Of a DNA stretch of 22,016 nucleotides, positions 19,611 through 22,016 are shown in pieces. This DNA is from a virus. Made by a program: the position numbers and the translations under genes. The notes under the pieces are model-generated. The model saw only the letters and a program-made list of their open reading frames with translations, made no database searches and had not been told where the DNA came from. Where the stretch lies: the IMG/VR virus record IMGVR_UViG_3300032820_000140, positions 1-22,016 of that record, one strand, 5' to 3'. How positions within the stretch are numbered: the first letter of the stretch is position 1; every line of letters begins with the position of its first letter.

Positions 19611-19640
19611 CCTGTGGTGTCCTGTGGTGTCCTGTGGTAT
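19611..19640 (-). repeat. three 10-bp repeats in the leader of the 99-residue gene
   Basis: CCTGTGGTGT (plus strand) occurs at 19611, 19621 and, ending in GGTAT, at 19631. In the mRNA each unit reads ACACCACAGG with AGGA at each junction, so the leader offers several SD-like cores in tandem and is otherwise A/C-rich. Confidence 0.95.
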
Positions 19641-19655
19641 GTGTTGCTTCCGAAC

Positions 19656-20864
19656 CTACGCTGTGCACTTGATGACTTTTCTAGGCTCAATGACCGCGGG
19701 CGAGCCCTTCCGGCGAACCTTGATCTGGGTCACGATGTCGCGGCTGAAACCGGCTTCACTGTTCCGGTCTGCGCGATTGAGCTGGATCGGAAAGATTTCC
19801 CGATACTGAAAGGCGCCCGGGAAGTTTCCAAGGAACCATGTGCTCGTCGAGTTCGTTCGATCCTTGACCCACTGACTGGTCAGGACCGTATACTGCCGGC
19901 GTGTCTGCATGTCCAGAGGATTCGCTGAAATCGTTCGAGGAACGGTTGCCGAAATAGCCCCCTGCTCGATAGTACCTGTCAGGGCACGATGGGCGGTGAA
20001 TTCCAGGCCAGTCGGAACGACGATCTGTATGGACCCGCCGATTGTGATTGGGTCGCCAGTGTTCGGGTCGGTGATATCGTCCCACAAAAGAGCAGCCGAC
20101 TCTATGTCCGTGTAATCTACCAAGGCGGTCGAGGCTGACAGATTGTCGAAAGTGCCCTCGGTATGGGTGTCGTTGTAGGTCGCTTGTACGGCTCCGCCGT
20201 TGCGAGAGTAGCTGGTTGTTACACCAAGAACCGTGTCCAATACTTCACGTTCCCAGGTGATTGCCAGGGCTTCGGTCGCCCCACTTAGACTTTTCTCCAT
20301 AACGCCGGTTTTGTCTTCGGCTATCGCTTCCTCAGTCACCGGAAGTATAAAACCGTCCTTTATTTTACGCGGCGCCGTGACGTACTCTTCGGAGATGCCG
20401 ACCAATGGATACTCTTCGCCCTCGCCAACGTCTTCGGCAACGTCCCCTATCTTGCTGATCCCGGGAATGATCTCAACCGTTTGCGTTTCCGCTGGTGTCG
20501 TGGTGACCAAGCCGCGGGCGATGAAATCAGGCTGCTCCAAAGCGTCCAACACGGCAGAATAAGTTATCTGGCCGATGATGTTTGAAAACACACTGGAGTC
20601 GACGGCGTTCGCCGCTTCCTGCAGATGAATTCCCGTTCGGCTATTGTGACGGCGTGAGAAATCCACGTCTCGGAGATACTCGGCCCCGTCCGGGACCAGT
20701 CCCTCGAATAACATCCGGAGGCCGGCGCTCTTCATCAAGCTGGTTTCGCCAGCCCGAAGCATTGCCCAGGTCTCCTCGTAGAATACTCTGTCGCCGCCGG
20801 ACTCGCGGGAGCGTGATTCCAGCATATGGCGGGCGTCCCGGATGTCGTTCGGTGAGTTGAGCAT
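19656..20864 (-). CDS. major capsid protein
   Basis: The protein has 402 residues from the ATG at 20864, which follows TGGAGACAGAC; upstream frame is repeat and neighbour. The N-terminal ~60 residues are charged and helical ([20 protein letters not shown]), followed by the capsid fold: [80 protein letters not shown] and the C-terminal [27 protein letters not shown] and [12 protein letters not shown]. The final block (F...D.v...kvr..G....ePr) is the usual P-domain end of HK97-type capsids. The gene is flanked by a decoration-like protein and, after a short gene, a terminator, as expected for the most highly made virion protein. Confidence 0.88.
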   Translation of the reverse strand: MLNSPNDIRDARHMLESRSRESGGDRVFYEETWAMLRAGETSLMKSAGLRMLFEGLVPDGAEYLRDVDFSRRHNSRTGIHLQEAANAVDSSVFSNIIGQITYSAVLDALEQPDFIARGLVTTTPAETQTVEIIPGISKIGDVAEDVGEGEEYPLVGISEEYVTAPRKIKDGFILPVTEEAIAEDKTGVMEKSLSGATEALAITWEREVLDTVLGVTTSYSRNGGAVQATYNDTHTEGTFDNLSASTALVDYTDIESAALLWDDITDPNTGDPITIGGSIQIVVPTGLEFTAHRALTGTIEQGAISATVPRTISANPLDMQTRRQYTVLTSQWVKDRTNSTSTWFLGNFPGAFQYREIFPIQLNRADRNSEAGFSRDIVTQIKVRRKGSPAVIEPRKVIKCTA

Positions 20865-20880
20865 GTCTGTCTCCAGTTTG

Positions 20881-20914
20881 TCGGAAGTTGTCGGAAGTTG
20901 TCGGAAGTTGTCGG
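20881..20914 (-). repeat. 10-bp tandem repeat in the leader of the capsid gene
   Basis: TCGGAAGTTG on the plus strand occurs at 20881, 20891 and 20901, with a fourth partial unit at 20911. It fills the 53-base space between the decoration gene's TAA and the capsid SD. In the mRNA each unit reads CAACTTCCGA. Confidence 0.95.
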
Positions 20915-20917
20915 AGA

Positions 20918-21733
20918 TTAGCGGGTCTGATAACAGCTCGCGTAGTCGAGCGTGAGGGTCTCGGCGGTTCCGCTGCCGTTCTTGATCCCGGCGACGAAAT
21001 ACATAGGCTCCAGGCCGGAAAACAGAATCGAGTGTTTGATTGACGGAGTGCGTGGGTTGGCCCCGGTCTCTCGACATTGAACGAAGGTGGAACCGCTGGG
21101 AACGCTTCCAGCGACGTTGCCGGTGTCGATCCAGAAAATAACGTCAGCCGCAAGGCTGCTCACGGGCCGGATATCACAGCGGAAAGTGTAGTAGCCTGTA
21201 TTGTCGCTAGAGGCATCTACGTCGGTCACCGTCTTGGTTTGGGTCGTGGCATTGCTGGTGATCACGGCCCAGTTGTCCGAGGAGCCGGCTTTGTAGAACC
21301 CGGCGCCGTCAAAGGTCGTGGCTGGTCCGGCGTCTGCATCGACCATAAGGTTAGTCGTCGCGACGTCAGATAAGCCCATGAAGATGTTCGCGTCGTCTGT
21401 ATTTGCCTCGGTGTACTTTGCGCGGATCATGAAGGTGCACGCCTTGCCTGCTGCGAATGTGAAAACTTTCGCAAAGGATCGCAGTAGGGTCATGTCCTCA
21501 TCGGTCGCGTCGTTAGTGATTACCACCTCACCCCCGGCAACGTCGGACGTGACGGCGATAGTCGAACCAGTGTCTCCGGTGCAGAGCCACTTCCCGTCGG
21601 CGGAGGTCTCGGTAACCGCGAGGGCTCCGGACCCGACATCGTTCGAGGTCATTCCGACGAAGTCATCGTGAAAGCCGTGGGTTTTCGGCAGATACAGGAC
21701 AGAGTCGGGGAGGAGTACGTTGGTCTTCGGCAT
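20918..21733 (-). CDS. capsid-proximal beta-sandwich protein, probable head decoration
   Basis: The protein has 271 residues from the ATG at 21733, which lies six bases behind GGAG; a TTG 18 bases upstream is less likely. It is strand-rich and acidic: FHDDFVGMTSNDVGSGALAV, SADGKWLCTGDTGSTIAVTS, GGEVVITNDATDEDMTLLRS, CTFMIRAKYTEANTDDANIF, GYYTFRCDIRPVSSLAADVI. This is the layout of a concanavalin/LamG-type jelly roll (outer strand DDF, FT.RAKY, mid IFMGLSD, WAV...). It precedes the major capsid gene, a common place for decoration or head-fibre proteins. It may bind carbohydrate on the host surface; this is inferred from fold alone. Confidence 0.66.
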   Translation of the reverse strand: MPKTNVLLPDSVLYLPKTHGFHDDFVGMTSNDVGSGALAVTETSADGKWLCTGDTGSTIAVTSDVAGGEVVITNDATDEDMTLLRSFAKVFTFAAGKACTFMIRAKYTEANTDDANIFMGLSDVATTNLMVDADAGPATTFDGAGFYKAGSSDNWAVITSNATTQTKTVTDVDASSDNTGYYTFRCDIRPVSSLAADVIFWIDTGNVAGSVPSGSTFVQCRETGANPRTPSIKHSILFSGLEPMYFVAGIKNGSGTAETLTLDYASCYQTR

Positions 21734-21790
21734 CACAGGCTCCAGGTTCAATGTGGGCTCGGGTGGCCCGGGGGCTCAGTTTGTAATTTG

Positions 21791-22016
21791 TTAGCGGACC
21801 TTGGCGCGGGCCGCGGCGACACGGGCGTCCCAGGACTTCTCGACCGACTCCGATACGATTGTTGACTTCTCTGCCGGAGGACTGGTCAGCGGTCGCGGGC
21901 GGAAGCTCCGACGCTCCGGAGCGGGGTGTCGCTTGGGCCAGCTCTCGACCAGTGGCTGTCGCTGGACGGTATCGACGGCCGCAATAGCAGCTACCCGCTC
22001 GGGCGTGGCCTCGACG
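21791..22016 (-). CDS. partial C-terminus of an upstream head gene
   Basis: An open frame enters from the right edge and stops with TAA at 21793-21791, giving the last 74 residues. It begins VEATPERVAAIAAVDTVQRQ in the visible part, has a Pro/Arg-rich middle (HPAPERRSFRPRPLTSPPAE) and ends with a basic helix (SVEKSWDARVAAARAKVR). A low-complexity linker followed by a charged C-terminal helix is what scaffolding or protease-scaffold proteins show at this place, but with the body missing this stays open. Confidence 0.55.
   Translation of the reverse strand, partial: VEATPERVAAIAAVDTVQRQPLVESWPKRHPAPERRSFRPRPLTSPPAEKSTIVSESVEKSWDARVAAARAKVR

Overview
The window is one arm of a tailed-phage or prophage genome, moderately GC-rich and bacterial in gene style: Shine-Dalgarno (SD) sites before most starts, many TAATG/ATGA stop-start overlaps, and nearly all genes on the minus strand. 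The virion genes give an HK97-type head and a long non-contractile tail. A tube protein, a frameshifted tail chaperone pair and a short tape measure are present, and no sheath gene is seen, so a siphovirus-like particle is inferred. Several tail-tip proteins look like families I remember from planctomycete prophages; the host phylum is therefore an inference from memory, not proven. No integrase, terminase, portal or lysis gene lies in the window.

Layout, left to right. (1) 1-4373, minus strand: an early module with a RecT-like annealing protein (cut by the window edge), a small Cys/His protein, a YqaJ-type exonuclease, a DUF932 protein and five small unknown genes. It is read from a strong sigma70-type promoter at 4424-4451 whose -10 is covered by a 19-bp inverted repeat. 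Four successive small genes of this module have a (CAC)n run in their leader. (2) 4488-5905, plus strand: an apparently leaderless HTH regulator, then an orphan C5-cytosine DNA methyltransferase that encloses a second 289-codon open frame in the +1 phase with its own recognisable motifs. (3) 5906-7565: about 1.6 kb almost free of genes, packed with 10-12 bp tandem repeats, CCAATT boxes, palindromes, a long inverted repeat and a two-way terminator; it lies between convergent transcripts and looks like an origin or control region. (4) 7566-22016, minus strand: structural genes read right to left: decoration-like protein, major capsid protein, a terminator, connector genes, tail terminator, tube, chaperones G and GT with a textbook -1 slippery site, tape measure, and six tail-tip proteins ending in a likely receptor-binding protein.

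How it works together: the HTH protein probably represses the leftward early promoter. Exonuclease plus annealing protein form a lambda-Red-like recombination pair. The methyltransferase, with no partner endonuclease visible, probably shields phage DNA. The virion module builds head and tail.

The points most worth following are the dual-coded methyltransferase locus, the repeat-built gene leaders (3-bp and 10-bp units) found in both early and late genes, the frameshift site, and the repeat-dense non-coding region.
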